Origin: Streptomyces sp. Ru62
Lineage (GTDB): Bacteria; Actinomycetota; Actinomycetes; Streptomycetales; Streptomycetaceae
DNA length: 64,000 nucleotides
Direction: 5' to 3'
NCBI RefSeq assembly: GCF_002920615.1
Contig: NZ_PQSU01000005.1
Location: forward strand, 186,001-250,000
Within the stretch, counting starts at the first letter, position 1. The number at the start of each line of letters is the position of its first letter. The notes under the pieces were generated by a model. It had not been told where the DNA came from. It saw only the letters and a list, made by a program, of their open reading frames with translations, and made no database searches. A program made the position numbers and the translations under genes. Shown one piece after another: positions 54,633-63,239 of this stretch.

Positions 54633-55235
54633 ATGACGACACCGCAGGACCTGTTCCTCGTCAGCCTGGACGTACCGGGCGAGCGCCCCGTCGAGCAGGG
54701 CGATCTGTCGCTGGCGCTCGCCGGGGCCGAGCTGATCGACCTGCTCGGTGTCCGGGCGCTCACCCTGGACGGTGAGCGCATCGTGCCCGGCCCGGTGCTG
54801 ACCACGGGTGACCGGCTGCTGGACGAGGCCGGGGCGCGGCTCGTCCGCGAGGAGCCGTACGAGACGGTCGAGGACTGGCTGTGGCGGCGCGGCGAGGGGC
54901 TGGCCGTGGCCTACCGGGACGTCCTGGAGGCGGACGGGCAGCTCACCGGGAAGCGCCGGCACTGGTGGCCGGGCCGGGGCGGGACCGAGACCCCGGCCGA
55001 CACGGCCGCCCGGCGGCACGCGACCGACCGCTGGGACTCCCACGACCCGGTGCTGACGGGCCTCGCGGGCACGCTGGGCATCGAGCCCGACCGGACGGCC
55101 TCCTCCGGACTCGACGACGAGGCGGTGATCACCGTCCTGGCGGCGGTCGGTGACGCGGTCACCGAGCTGGAGGCGGTGCGCGAGCGGCGCCGCATCGAGA
55201 ACATCGCCTTCGACAACATCTGGCGGGCGCCCTGA
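54633..55235 (+). CDS. GPP34 (GOLPH3-like) family protein
   Basis: The 200-aa protein starts TPQDLFLVSLD and has LALAGAELIDLLGVRALTLDGERIVP and later AVITVLAAVGDAVTELEAVRERRRIE, as in the GOLPH3/GPP34 family. In eukaryotes this fold binds phosphatidylinositol-4-phosphate. Streptomycetes carry many copies of unknown role. ATG 54633. Confidence 0.9.
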   Translation: MTTPQDLFLVSLDVPGERPVEQGDLSLALAGAELIDLLGVRALTLDGERIVPGPVLTTGDRLLDEAGARLVREEPYETVEDWLWRRGEGLAVAYRDVLEADGQLTGKRRHWWPGRGGTETPADTAARRHATDRWDSHDPVLTGLAGTLGIEPDRTASSGLDDEAVITVLAAVGDAVTELEAVRERRRIENIAFDNIWRAP

Positions 55236-55260
55236 GCGGCACCGGACCGGCCGGCGGGCC

Positions 55261-55686
55261 TCACAGGATCAGCTGGCCGATGCCCAGCAGGTTGCCCTCG
55301 CTGTCCCGGAACCACGCGCCCCGCTCGGCCCGCGCGCCCTTGCTCGGGTAGTTGCCCTCGATCTCGGCGATGCCGTCCCGGGTGCGGAAGCCGGGCACGT
55401 CGACCTCCTGGAACTCGACGCCCCGGCGGCGCAGCTCGGTGACGGCCGCCTCGATGTCGTCCACCTCGAAGGCCATCTGGGTGAAGGTGCCGGGCGAGGC
55501 CCCCGTCGAGCGGAACACGACGAAGTCCACGCCCGCGCAGCGGTACAGCAGTCCGCCGGGCCGTTCGTCCACCGGGTACAGGCCGAGCTTCTCGGCGTAG
55601 AAGCGGCGGGCCCGGTCCAGGTCCCGGGCGGGCAGCCGGGTCGCGACGCGGGCCCGGGACAGCACGTCTTGCGTTGGTGAGGTCAT
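55261..55686 (-). CDS. VOC-family (glyoxalase/bleomycin-resistance fold) protein
   Basis: The 141-aa protein has two βαβββ modules: ARDLDRARRFYAEKLGLYP and AFEVDDIEAAVTELRRRGVEF, ending AWFRDSEGNLLGIGQ with the C-terminal Glu metal ligand. Specific reaction unknown. ATG 55686 (MTSPTQD). Located 13 nt after the cimA stop, same strand. Confidence 0.9.
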   Translation of the reverse strand: MTSPTQDVLSRARVATRLPARDLDRARRFYAEKLGLYPVDERPGGLLYRCAGVDFVVFRSTGASPGTFTQMAFEVDDIEAAVTELRRRGVEFQEVDVPGFRTRDGIAEIEGNYPSKGARAERGAWFRDSEGNLLGIGQLIL

Positions 55687-55699
55687 GCCTCCACTGTGG

Positions 55700-57310
55700 C
55701 TACTGAGCGGGCTCCACGCCCGCACGGAGGAGGCCGTACGTGTACGCGTCCTCCAGGGCCTGCCAGGAGGCGGCGATGACGTTCTCGGCCACGCCGACCG
55801 TGGCCCACTCGCCGGAGCCGTCCGAGGTGGAGATCAGCACGCGGGTGGTGGAGGAGGTGCCGTGCTTGCCCTCCAGGATGCGGACCTTGTAGTCGACCAG
55901 GTCCAGCTTGGCGAGCTGCGGGTAGATCTTCTCCAGGGCCACACGCAGGGCGCGGTCCAGGGCGTTGACCGGGCCGTTGCCCTCGGCGGTGGCGACGATC
56001 CGCTCGCTCTTGGCCCACAGCTTGACCGTGGCCTCGTTGGCGTGGGTGCCGTCGGGCCGGTCCTCGACGATGGCCCGCCAGGACTCGACGTCGAAGTACT
56101 TCAGCGGCCGGCCCTCGGCCTCGGCGCGCAGCAGCAGCTCGAACGAGGCGTCCGCCGCCTCGTACGTGTAGCCCTTGAGCTCCCGCTCCTTCACCCGCTC
56201 GACCACCCGGCCGACCAGCTCCCGGTCGCCGCTCAGGTCGATGCCCAGCTCCTTGCCCTTCAGCTCGACCGAGGCGCGGCCCGCCATGTCGGAGACGAGC
56301 ATGCGCATGGTGTTGCCGACCAGCTCGGGGTCGATGTGCTGGTACAGGTCCGGGTCGACCTTGATGGCGGAGGCGTGCAGGCCGGCCTTGTGCGCGAAGG
56401 CCGACACGCCCACGTACGGCTGGTGGGTCGACGGCGTCAGGTTGACGACCTCGGCGATGGCGTGGGAGATGCGGGTCATCTCGCGCAGCCGGCCCTCGGG
56501 CAGCACCTTCTTGCCGTACTTCAGTTCCAGGGCGGCGACGACCGGGAACAGGTTGGCGTTTCCGACGCGCTCGCCGTATCCGTTGGCCGTGCACTGCACG
56601 TGGGTGGCGCCCGCGTCGACGGCGGCCAGGGTGTTGGCGACCGCGCAGCCGGTGTCGTCCTGGGCGTGGATGCCGAGCCGGGCGCCGGTGTCGGCGAGGA
56701 CGGTGGCGACGACCGCGTGGACCTGGGCGGGGAGCATGCCGCCGTTGGTGTCGCAGAGGACGACGACGTCGGCGCCGGCCTCCGAGGCGGCGCGGACGAC
56801 CGCCTTGGCGTACTCGGGGTTGGCGCGGTAGCCGTCGAAGAAGTGCTCGCAGTCCACGAAGACCCGGCGGCCCTGCTCGCGCAGGTACGACACGGTGTCG
56901 CGGACCATCTCCAGGTTCTCGTCCAGGGTGGTGCGCAGCGCGAGCTCCACGTGCCGGTCGTGCGACTTGGCGACCAGGGTGATCACCGGGGCGCCCGAGC
57001 TGAGCAGGGCCTTGACCTGCGGGTCCTCGGCGGCTGTGGTGCCGGCGCGGCGGGTGGCGCCGAAGGCGACGAGCTGGGCGTGCCGGAAGTCGATCTCCGC
57101 TTGCGCGCGGGCGAAGAACTCCGTGTCGCGGGGGTTCGCGCCGGGCCAGCCGCCCTCGATGAAGCCCACGCCGAAGTCGTCCAGGTGCCGGGCGATGGCG
57201 AGCTTGTCCGCGACGGTGAGGTTGATGCCCTCGCGCTGCGCGCCGTCGCGCAGCGTGGTGTCGAAGACGTGGAACGAGTCGTCGAGCTCGCTGGTTGCCG
57301 TCTCGGTCAT
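55700..57310 (-). CDS. cimA: Citramalate synthase
   Basis: The 536-residue enzyme has the DRE-TIM start FDTTLRDGAQREGINL, the metal/substrate loop GIHAQDDTGCAVANTLAAVDAG, and a C-terminal LeuA dimer domain. It condenses pyruvate and acetyl-CoA to (R)-citramalate, feeding 2-ketobutyrate into isoleucine synthesis. ATG 57310 with CAGGAG. A hairpin with a U6 run lies 110 nt upstream in the leader. Confidence 0.94.
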   Translation of the reverse strand: MTETATSELDDSFHVFDTTLRDGAQREGINLTVADKLAIARHLDDFGVGFIEGGWPGANPRDTEFFARAQAEIDFRHAQLVAFGATRRAGTTAAEDPQVKALLSSGAPVITLVAKSHDRHVELALRTTLDENLEMVRDTVSYLREQGRRVFVDCEHFFDGYRANPEYAKAVVRAASEAGADVVVLCDTNGGMLPAQVHAVVATVLADTGARLGIHAQDDTGCAVANTLAAVDAGATHVQCTANGYGERVGNANLFPVVAALELKYGKKVLPEGRLREMTRISHAIAEVVNLTPSTHQPYVGVSAFAHKAGLHASAIKVDPDLYQHIDPELVGNTMRMLVSDMAGRASVELKGKELGIDLSGDRELVGRVVERVKERELKGYTYEAADASFELLLRAEAEGRPLKYFDVESWRAIVEDRPDGTHANEATVKLWAKSERIVATAEGNGPVNALDRALRVALEKIYPQLAKLDLVDYKVRILEGKHGTSSTTRVLISTSDGSGEWATVGVAENVIAASWQALEDAYTYGLLRAGVEPAQ

Positions 57311-57419
57311 GTCTCAAGGCTCCTGTGGGAAATCTTCGGTCTTTACCGGAATGACCGGCTCCACCGTTCCTCCATGCTCCCTCGCGCTCCGTCACCGGCT
57401 GAGGGTGGGCCGGAAAACG

Positions 57420-57445
57420 AAAAAACCCCTCGCGGGTGCGAGAGG
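57420..57445 (-). terminator. Leader terminator/attenuator candidate upstream of cimA
   Basis: On the minus strand CCTCTCGC and GCGAGG pair around a short loop, and GGTTTTTT follows directly. It precedes the cimA start by 110 nt and follows a possible leader reading frame that contains a V-R-V-A-T-V-V-L stretch. It could instead be a second terminator of the upstream operon. Confidence 0.6.
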
Positions 57446-57551
57446 TCTGCGCGCGGGTCGAGGACGACGGTGGCCACCCGCACCTGGTCGTACGAGGTGG
57501 TCACTGCGGACCGGCGCGCCTGCTGCCAATAATCATGGCGAACGAGAGCAC

Positions 57552-57579
57552 GGGGGCAGTCTGGCACAGCTCCGCCCCC
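57552..57579 (-). terminator. Terminator of the urease-like operon
   Basis: gggggc and gccccc with further partial pairing form a hairpin 16 nt after the transporter stop. Confidence 0.55.
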
Positions 57580-57594
57580 GGCTCACCGTCCGTC

Positions 57595-58896
57595 TCAGGA
57601 TGCGGGCGTCAGCGTGGAATCCTCGCCGGCCCTCACCCGGGCCAGGTCCAGGTCCTTGGTCTCCCGCATGGTGACGTACACCACGAGGGACACGGCGGCG
57701 CAGCCGGCCACGTACCAGTAGAAGCCGGACTCGATGCCGCCCTTCTTGAACCACAGGGCGACGTACTCGGCGGTGCCGCCGAAGAGGGCGTTGGCGATGG
57801 CGTACGGCAGGGCGACACCGAGCGCGCGGACGCCGGTCGGGAAGAGCTCGGCCTTCACACAGGCGTTGATGGAGGTGTAGCCCGTGACCACGACCAGCGC
57901 GAGCAGGGCGAGGCCGAGGGCGGGCCAGTAGCCGTCCGCGTGCCGGAGCAGCGTCATGATCGGGACCGTCAGGAAGGTGGAGCCGACGGCGAAGGTGATC
58001 AGCAGCGGGCGGCGTCCGATGCGGTCGGAGAGGGCGCCCGCGAGCGGCTGGAGGCACGCGAAGACGATCAGTGCGGTGAACGAGACCAGCGTGGCGGTCT
58101 CCTTGGACAGCCCCGCCGAGTTGGAGAGGTACTTCGTGAGGTAGGTGGTGTACGTGTAGTACGCCACCGTGCCGCCCATGGTGAGGGCGATCACCAGGAA
58201 CGCCTCCCGCTTGTGCCGCCACAGCGCCCGCAGGGTGCCGCGCTCCTCGGAGTGCGAGGTGTCCTCCTCGTACACCTCCGTCTCCAGCATGGTGCGGCGC
58301 AGGTAGAAGACGACGGCCGCGCCGAGCGCGCCGACGACGAACGGGATGCGCCAGCCGTAGCTGTGCAGGGCGTCGTCGGACATGGTGCGCTGGAGGACGA
58401 TCTGCAGGCCGAGGCCGACGATCTGGCCGGCGGTCATGGACACGTACTGAAAGCTGGACGCGAAGCCGCGCCGCCTCGGGTCGGACGCCTCGGTCAGATA
58501 GGTGGCGCTGGCCGCGTACTCGCCGCCCACCGACAGGCCCTGGAGCAGGCGGGCGACGAGCAGCACGAGGGCTCCGCCGTAGCCGGCGACCCCGTAGGTG
58601 GGGGCGACGGCGATGAGGACCGCCGAGGCCGACATGAGCGTGACGGTGAGGGTCAGCGCCGCCTTGCGGCCCTTGCGGTCACCGACCCTGCCCAGCAGCC
58701 AGCCGCCGACGGGGCGCATGAAGAAGCCGACGGCGAAGATGCCGGCGGTGTTCATCAGCTGGGCGGTGGGGTTGCCGCTCGGGAAGAACGCGCCGGCGAA
58801 GTACGTGGCGAAGCTCGCGTACACGAACCAGTCGAACCACTCGACCATGTTGCCCGCCGAGCCGACCCAGATCTTCTTCCAGTGTTGTCGTCCCAT
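57595..58896 (-). CDS. MHS-family (metabolite:H+ symporter) MFS transporter
   Basis: The 433-aa protein has 12 membrane segments, the family start VGSAGNMVEWFDWFVYASFATYFAGAFFPSG and the loop 2-3 motif GRVGDRKGRKAA. MHS members import organic acids, osmolytes or related compounds with protons. As last gene of the ureAB-ureC-aguA-tetR operon it may import or export a substrate or product of that pathway, for example a polyamine-related compound; this is an inference. ATG 58896. Confidence 0.92.
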   Translation of the reverse strand: MGRQHWKKIWVGSAGNMVEWFDWFVYASFATYFAGAFFPSGNPTAQLMNTAGIFAVGFFMRPVGGWLLGRVGDRKGRKAALTLTVTLMSASAVLIAVAPTYGVAGYGGALVLLVARLLQGLSVGGEYAASATYLTEASDPRRRGFASSFQYVSMTAGQIVGLGLQIVLQRTMSDDALHSYGWRIPFVVGALGAAVVFYLRRTMLETEVYEEDTSHSEERGTLRALWRHKREAFLVIALTMGGTVAYYTYTTYLTKYLSNSAGLSKETATLVSFTALIVFACLQPLAGALSDRIGRRPLLITFAVGSTFLTVPIMTLLRHADGYWPALGLALLALVVVTGYTSINACVKAELFPTGVRALGVALPYAIANALFGGTAEYVALWFKKGGIESGFYWYVAGCAAVSLVVYVTMRETKDLDLARVRAGEDSTLTPAS

Positions 58897-58956
58897 GGGC
58901 CGTTACCTGCCCGCCCGCGGAGGAAACGATTCCGATGCGCCGCCGGACGTGCGCCG

Positions 58957-59565
58957 CTAGGGGGTCGCGGCGAGCCCGTCCTCGATGAACTCCCGGACGT
59001 GCGAGAGGACTTGGCCCCTGTCCGCGCCCCGCAAGCCGATCGCCACGTGGATCGAGAACCCGTCCAGCAGCGCGCGCAGCCTCGTCGCGAAGCGGTCCGC
59101 GTCCACCGGACGGAACTCCCCCCGCGAGACGCCCTCGGCGATCAGCGCGACCAGGTCGCGGTGCCACGCGCCCTCGATCGCGGCCTGCCGGGCACGCGCG
59201 TCGTCGTCGGCGTTCTGCGACCGGTTCCAGACCTCCAGCCACAGCGTCCAGTGCGGGTCGCGGTGGCCGTCGGGCACGTACAGGTCGACGTAGGCCGACA
59301 GGCGTTCCCGCGCGGTCCCGGGACCGGCCAGCAGGCGGCCCCGCTCCGCGCCCAGCCGGCCCTCGCTCCACTCCAGCGTCCGGAGCAGCAGCTCGTCCTT
59401 GGAGCGGAAGTAGTACAGCAGGTGGCCGCTGCTCATGCCGACCTCACGGCCCAGCCCCGCCATGGTGAGCTTCTCCAGACCGCGCTCGGCGATCATGTCC
59501 ATGGCGGCGGCGAGGACCTCCTCGCGCGGCGGCGCGTTCCTGCGTGCCCGGCCCGCACCGGTCAT
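58957..59565 (-). CDS. TetR-family repressor of the urease-like operon
   Basis: The 202-residue protein has an N-terminal TetR helix-turn-helix (AAAMDMIAERGLEKLTMAGLGREVGMSSGHLLYYF) and a ligand-binding C-terminal domain. Located 18 nt after agmatine deiminase, same strand. The paired palindromes upstream of ureAB are of TetR type, so it probably represses its own operon and responds to the substrate. Confidence 0.9.
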   Translation of the reverse strand: MTGAGRARRNAPPREEVLAAAMDMIAERGLEKLTMAGLGREVGMSSGHLLYYFRSKDELLLRTLEWSEGRLGAERGRLLAGPGTARERLSAYVDLYVPDGHRDPHWTLWLEVWNRSQNADDDARARQAAIEGAWHRDLVALIAEGVSRGEFRPVDADRFATRLRALLDGFSIHVAIGLRGADRGQVLSHVREFIEDGLAATP

Positions 59566-59583
59566 CTGCTGCTCCCGTGTGTG

Positions 59584-60624
59584 TCAGACCCTCGGCTGCT
59601 GTTGCGTGACGCAGTGGATACCGCCCCCGCCCGCGAAGATCGTACGCGCGTCGACCAGCGTCACCGTCCGCTCCGGGAACAGGCGCCGGAAGATGCCCGC
59701 GGCGATCTCGTCGCGCGGGTCGTCGAACCCGCACAGCACCACGCCGCCGTTGCAGAGGTAGTGGTTGATGTAGGAGTAGTCGGCCCAGTGGCCGTCGGCT
59801 TCCAGGGCGGCCGGCGCGGGGACCTCCACGACCTCCAGGCGGCGGCCCCGGGCGTCGGTCGCCGACTTCAGCAGGCCGATGACCTCCTGGGTGACCTCGT
59901 GGTCGGGGTGGGCCGGGTCCGGCTGGTGGTGGGCGACCACGACACCCGGCCGGGCGAACGCGGCGACGATGTCGACATGGCCGAGGGTGCCGAAGCCGTG
60001 GGGAGGGTAGTCGCCGGTCAGGCCGCGCGGCAGCCATATCGCCTTGCTGGTGCCGAGGTGGGCGTGGATCTCCGCCTCGACCTCCTCCTTGGTCCAGTGC
60101 GGGTTGCGCTCGGGGCCGAGCTGCACGGTCTCGGTGAGCAGCACGGTCCCCTCGCCGTCGACGTGGATCGCACCGCCCTCGTTGACCAGCTTCGAGGCGT
60201 ACGTCCTGGCGCCCGCGAGGCCGGAGACGTACGCGCCGATCCCGGAGTCGTGCTCCCAGCGGGCCCATTCCTGGGCGCCCCAGCCGTTGAACGTCCAGTC
60301 CACGGCGGCGAGCCGGCCCCGGCCGTCGGTGAGGAAGGTGGGGCCGATGTCCCGCATCCAGGCGTCGTCCAGGTCCCGCTCGACGGTGTCGACGCCGGGG
60401 CCGAGCAGCGCCCGGGCGTCCTCGGACTGGCCGGGGCCGCACACGACCGTCACCGGCTCGAAGCGGCGGACGGCGCGGGCCACGGACGCCCACGCGGTCC
60501 GGGCGGCGGCCAGGTCGGCCGGGTCGTCGAAGGTGGGGTTGGGGCTCGGCCAGGCCATCCAGGTGCGCTCGTGGGGCGCCCACTCGGCGGGCATGCGGAA
60601 GCCGTCGGCGGCGGGGGTGCTCAT
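59584..60624 (-). CDS. aguA: Agmatine deiminase
   Basis: The 346-aa guanidine-modifying enzyme has MPAEWAPHERTWMAWP at the start, DDAWMRDIGPTFL, the His/Glu region and catalytic Cys in GGGGIHCVTQQQP. It converts agmatine to N-carbamoylputrescine and ammonia. ATG 60624 is 11 nt after the ureC stop. The usual next enzyme, N-carbamoylputrescine amidohydrolase (aguB), is not in the window. Confidence 0.94.
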   Translation of the reverse strand: MSTPAADGFRMPAEWAPHERTWMAWPSPNPTFDDPADLAAARTAWASVARAVRRFEPVTVVCGPGQSEDARALLGPGVDTVERDLDDAWMRDIGPTFLTDGRGRLAAVDWTFNGWGAQEWARWEHDSGIGAYVSGLAGARTYASKLVNEGGAIHVDGEGTVLLTETVQLGPERNPHWTKEEVEAEIHAHLGTSKAIWLPRGLTGDYPPHGFGTLGHVDIVAAFARPGVVVAHHQPDPAHPDHEVTQEVIGLLKSATDARGRRLEVVEVPAPAALEADGHWADYSYINHYLCNGGVVLCGFDDPRDEIAAGIFRRLFPERTVTLVDARTIFAGGGGIHCVTQQQPRV

Positions 60625-60635
60625 GGCACGGGTCC

Positions 60636-62378
60636 TTAGAGGAAGTAGAGGCGGTTGAGGGAGACGGACTCGGCCGGTTCCGAGCGGATCGGCTCGCCGT
60701 CGAGGGTGACCAGGCCGGTGCGCCGGTCGACGTCCACCGCTCCGGTACGGGAGTTCAGGCGCAGGTCGGCGGGGCCGATGCCCCGGGTGCCGCGCACGGC
60801 GACCCTTCTGCGCCGGGTCGGCATCCGGTCGTTGCCCTGGTCGACGGCGGCGCGGGCGACGAAGGCGACCGAGAGGTCGGCGGCCGTGGCGCCGTACGCC
60901 CCGAACTGCGGGCCCAGCACGAGCGGTTCGCACGTGTCGGTGGCCGCGTTGGGGTCGCCGACCACGCCGTACGCCGGGAAGCCGGCCTTGAGGACGAGCT
61001 GCGGCTTGGCCCCGAAGTACTCCGGGCGCCACAGCACGATGTCGGCGAGCTTGCCCACCTCGATCGAGCCGACCTCGTGGGCGAGGCCGTGCGCGATGGC
61101 CGGGTTGATGGTCAGCTTGGCCAGGTAGCGCAGGACGCGCGCGTTGTCGTCGCCCTCGCGGTCGCCGGCCTCCCCGTCATGGGGAAGCAGCGGCCCCAGC
61201 TCGGCCTTCATCTTTCCGGCCATGGCGAAGGTGCGGCGGACCGTCTCACCGGCCCGGCCCATGCCCTGGGCGTCGGAGGAGGTGATGCCGATCGCGCCCA
61301 GGTCGTGCAGCACGTCCTCGGCACCCATCGTGCCGGCGCGGATCCGGTCGCGGGCCATGGCGGCGTCGCCGGGCAGGTCGGGCTTCAGGTCGTGGACGGA
61401 GACGATCATGCCGTAGTGCTCGGCGACCGCGTCCCGGCCGAAGGGCAGGGTGGGGTTGGTGGAGGAGCCGATGACGTTCGGGACGCCGGCCATCTTCAGC
61501 ACGTTGGGCACGTGTCCGCCGCCGCAGCCCTCGATGTGGAAGGCGTGGATCGTGCGGCCCTCCAGCACCCTGAGGGTGTCCTCGACCGACAGGCACTCGT
61601 TCAATCCGTCGCTGTGCAGGGCCACCTGGACGTCGTGTTCCTCGGCGACCCGCAGCGCGGTGTCCAGCGCGCGGGTGTGGGCGCCCATGTCCTCGTGCAC
61701 CTTGAAGCCGCTCGCCCCGCCCTCGGCCAGGGCCTCGACGAGCGGAGCGCCGTGGGAGGACGAACCCCGGCCCAGGAAGCCGATGTTGACCGGCCAGGCG
61801 TCGAAGGCGTTGAAGGCGTGCCGCAGCGCCCAGGGCGAGTTGACGCCGACGCCCCACACCGGGCCGAACTCCTGCCCGATGATCGTGGTGACGCCGGAGG
61901 CGAGGGACGCCTCCATGATGCGCGGCGACAGCAGGTGCACATGGGTGTCGACGGCGCCGGCGGTGGCGATGAGCCCCTCGCCGGAGACGATGGAGGTGCC
62001 GGTGCCGACGACGACGTCAACGCCGTCCAGGGTGTCGGGGTTGCCGGCCCGCCCGATGGCGCTGATGCGGCCCTCACGGATGCCGATGGACACCTTCCTG
62101 ATCCCCTGCACCGCGTCGATCAGGATGACGTTGCTGATCACGACGTCACAGGTGTCCCGGACGGCGGCGGCCTTCAGGTGCAGTCCGTCGCGGGCGGTCT
62201 TGCCGAAGCCGGCCAGGAACTCGTCGCCGTACTGCTGGGAGTCGGACTCGACGCGGACGGTGAGCCCGGAGTCGCCGAGGCGGACGCGGTCGCCGGCGCG
62301 GGGGCCGTGGGTGGCGGCGTAGGCGTGCGGGTCGACGTGGATCGACCGGCTCACCTCGCGGCCCTTCGAGCGGCTCAT
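60636..62378 (-). CDS. ureC: Urease alpha-subunit-like amidohydrolase with altered active site
   Basis: The 580-residue protein aligns along its whole length with UreC. All Ni ligands are kept: HVH in AVDTHVHLLSP, the carbamylated Lys in GFKVHEDMG, His in VALHSDG and HAFHIEG, and Asp in SSDAQGMG. Several neighbours differ from K. aerogenes UreC (from memory): HWICPQQ is HLLSPRI, GGGTGP is GQEFGP, HEDWGATP is HEDMGAHT, the flap VCHHLDPD is SVHDLKPD (Cys to Val, catalytic His kept), and QAMG is QGMG. The pocket may be larger. ATG 62378 overlaps the ureAB stop. Confidence 0.9.
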   Translation of the reverse strand: MSRSKGREVSRSIHVDPHAYAATHGPRAGDRVRLGDSGLTVRVESDSQQYGDEFLAGFGKTARDGLHLKAAAVRDTCDVVISNVILIDAVQGIRKVSIGIREGRISAIGRAGNPDTLDGVDVVVGTGTSIVSGEGLIATAGAVDTHVHLLSPRIMEASLASGVTTIIGQEFGPVWGVGVNSPWALRHAFNAFDAWPVNIGFLGRGSSSHGAPLVEALAEGGASGFKVHEDMGAHTRALDTALRVAEEHDVQVALHSDGLNECLSVEDTLRVLEGRTIHAFHIEGCGGGHVPNVLKMAGVPNVIGSSTNPTLPFGRDAVAEHYGMIVSVHDLKPDLPGDAAMARDRIRAGTMGAEDVLHDLGAIGITSSDAQGMGRAGETVRRTFAMAGKMKAELGPLLPHDGEAGDREGDDNARVLRYLAKLTINPAIAHGLAHEVGSIEVGKLADIVLWRPEYFGAKPQLVLKAGFPAYGVVGDPNAATDTCEPLVLGPQFGAYGATAADLSVAFVARAAVDQGNDRMPTRRRRVAVRGTRGIGPADLRLNSRTGAVDVDRRTGLVTLDGEPIRSEPAESVSLNRLYFL

Positions 62379-63097
62379 CGCTCCTCGCCTCCTTCCGGTG
62401 TCGCTCCCAGGTATCCGCAGGCGGCGGCCCTGCGGAGGGCTTCCTCCTTGGCGCCGGGCGCGTCCAGCGGGCCGTCGACCAGTCCGGCGAAGCCGATGGC
62501 GATCCGCTCGCCGCCGATCGGCACGAGCCCGACCTCCTCGCTCTCCCCGGGCCCGAAGCGGACCGAGGAGCCGGCGGGTACGGCGAGCCGCATGCCGTAG
62601 GCGCGCTCGCGGTCGAAGTCGAGGCGCGGGTTGGCCTCGAAGAAGTGGAAGTGGGAGGTGACGGAGACCGGCACGCTCGCGGTGTTGGTGACGCGGAGCC
62701 GGAGGACGGGCTCGGGGTCGGCGTGCTCGGGACCGGGGAGCAGGGCGCCCGGGGCGTCCGGGCCCAGGCCTCCCCCTGCTTCGCGGGGGGACCCCCGGCC
62801 GATGGGGTCGGAGACGACCGCGAGCCGGGAGCCGTCGTCGAAGACGGCCTCGACCATCACCTCGGTGACGACGTCGACGACACCCGGCAGGACGTCCTCG
62901 GGACCGAGCACCGACCGGGCCGCCTCGACGGCCTCCGCGAGCCGCTTGCCGTCGCGGGCGGCCTCGCAGACGGTGTCCGCGATCAGCGCCGTGGCCTCGG
63001 GGACGTTCAACCGCAGGCCGCGCGCCCGGCGGGCCCGGGCCAGCTCGGCGGCCCCGAAGAGCAGCAGCCGGTCACGTTCCGTGGGGGTCAGTCGCAC
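62375..63097 (-). CDS. ureAB: Fused urease gamma-beta subunit
   Basis: The 240-aa protein joins a gamma domain (res 1-100; MRLTPTERDRLLLFGAAELARARR, LNVPEATALIADTVCEAARDGK) to a beta domain (~125-240; SVTSHFHFFEANPRLDFDRERAYGMRLAVPAG). The ~25-residue linker GRGSPREAGGG... derives from a palindromic DNA repeat. Start GTG 63097 with AGGAGG. It is the first gene of the operon. No ureD, E, F or G gene lies in the window. Confidence 0.93.
   Translation of the reverse strand: MRLTPTERDRLLLFGAAELARARRARGLRLNVPEATALIADTVCEAARDGKRLAEAVEAARSVLGPEDVLPGVVDVVTEVMVEAVFDDGSRLAVVSDPIGRGSPREAGGGLGPDAPGALLPGPEHADPEPVLRLRVTNTASVPVSVTSHFHFFEANPRLDFDRERAYGMRLAVPAGSSVRFGPGESEEVGLVPIGGERIAIGFAGLVDGPLDAPGAKEEALRRAAACGYLGATPEGGEER
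62767..62797. repeat. Palindromic repeat inside ureAB, coding for the domain linker
   Basis: ggcctccccc, tgcttcgc loop, gggggg-acccc: a hairpin of the kind scattered through Streptomyces intergenic regions (recalled, not searched). Here it is in frame inside a gene. Confidence 0.65.
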
Positions 63098-63123
63098 GGC
63101 ACGGCACCTCCTTGCTTTCCCAG

Positions 63124-63140
63124 TTAGAGCAACACTCTAA
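63124..63140. promoter_or_regulatory. TetR-type operator 1 upstream of ureAB
   Basis: TTAGAG-caaca-CTCTAA, 27 nt before the ureAB start, just before the ribosome site; matches operator 2 at 12 of 17 positions. Confidence 0.7.
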
Positions 63141-63190
63141 ACAGGGAATCCAGCAAAGAGAAGCACTGACCGGGCAGCGGACACAATTCA

Positions 63191-63207
63191 CTTGAGCAGC
63201 GCTCTAG
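63191..63207. promoter_or_regulatory. TetR-type operator 2 upstream of ureAB
   Basis: CTTGAGC-agc-GCTCTAG, palindromic with one mismatch pair, 67 bp from operator 1. The spacing allows two repressor dimers or looping. Confidence 0.65.
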
Positions 63208-63239
63208 CATGGCCAAGCGGTAGGGTGCCCAACGAAAAA

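Noticed and set aside
57343-57567. 74-codon minus-strand gene between the transporter and cimA
   Set aside because: No convincing start, spans the hairpin with the U6 run; treated as leader sequence, possibly with a short leader peptide.
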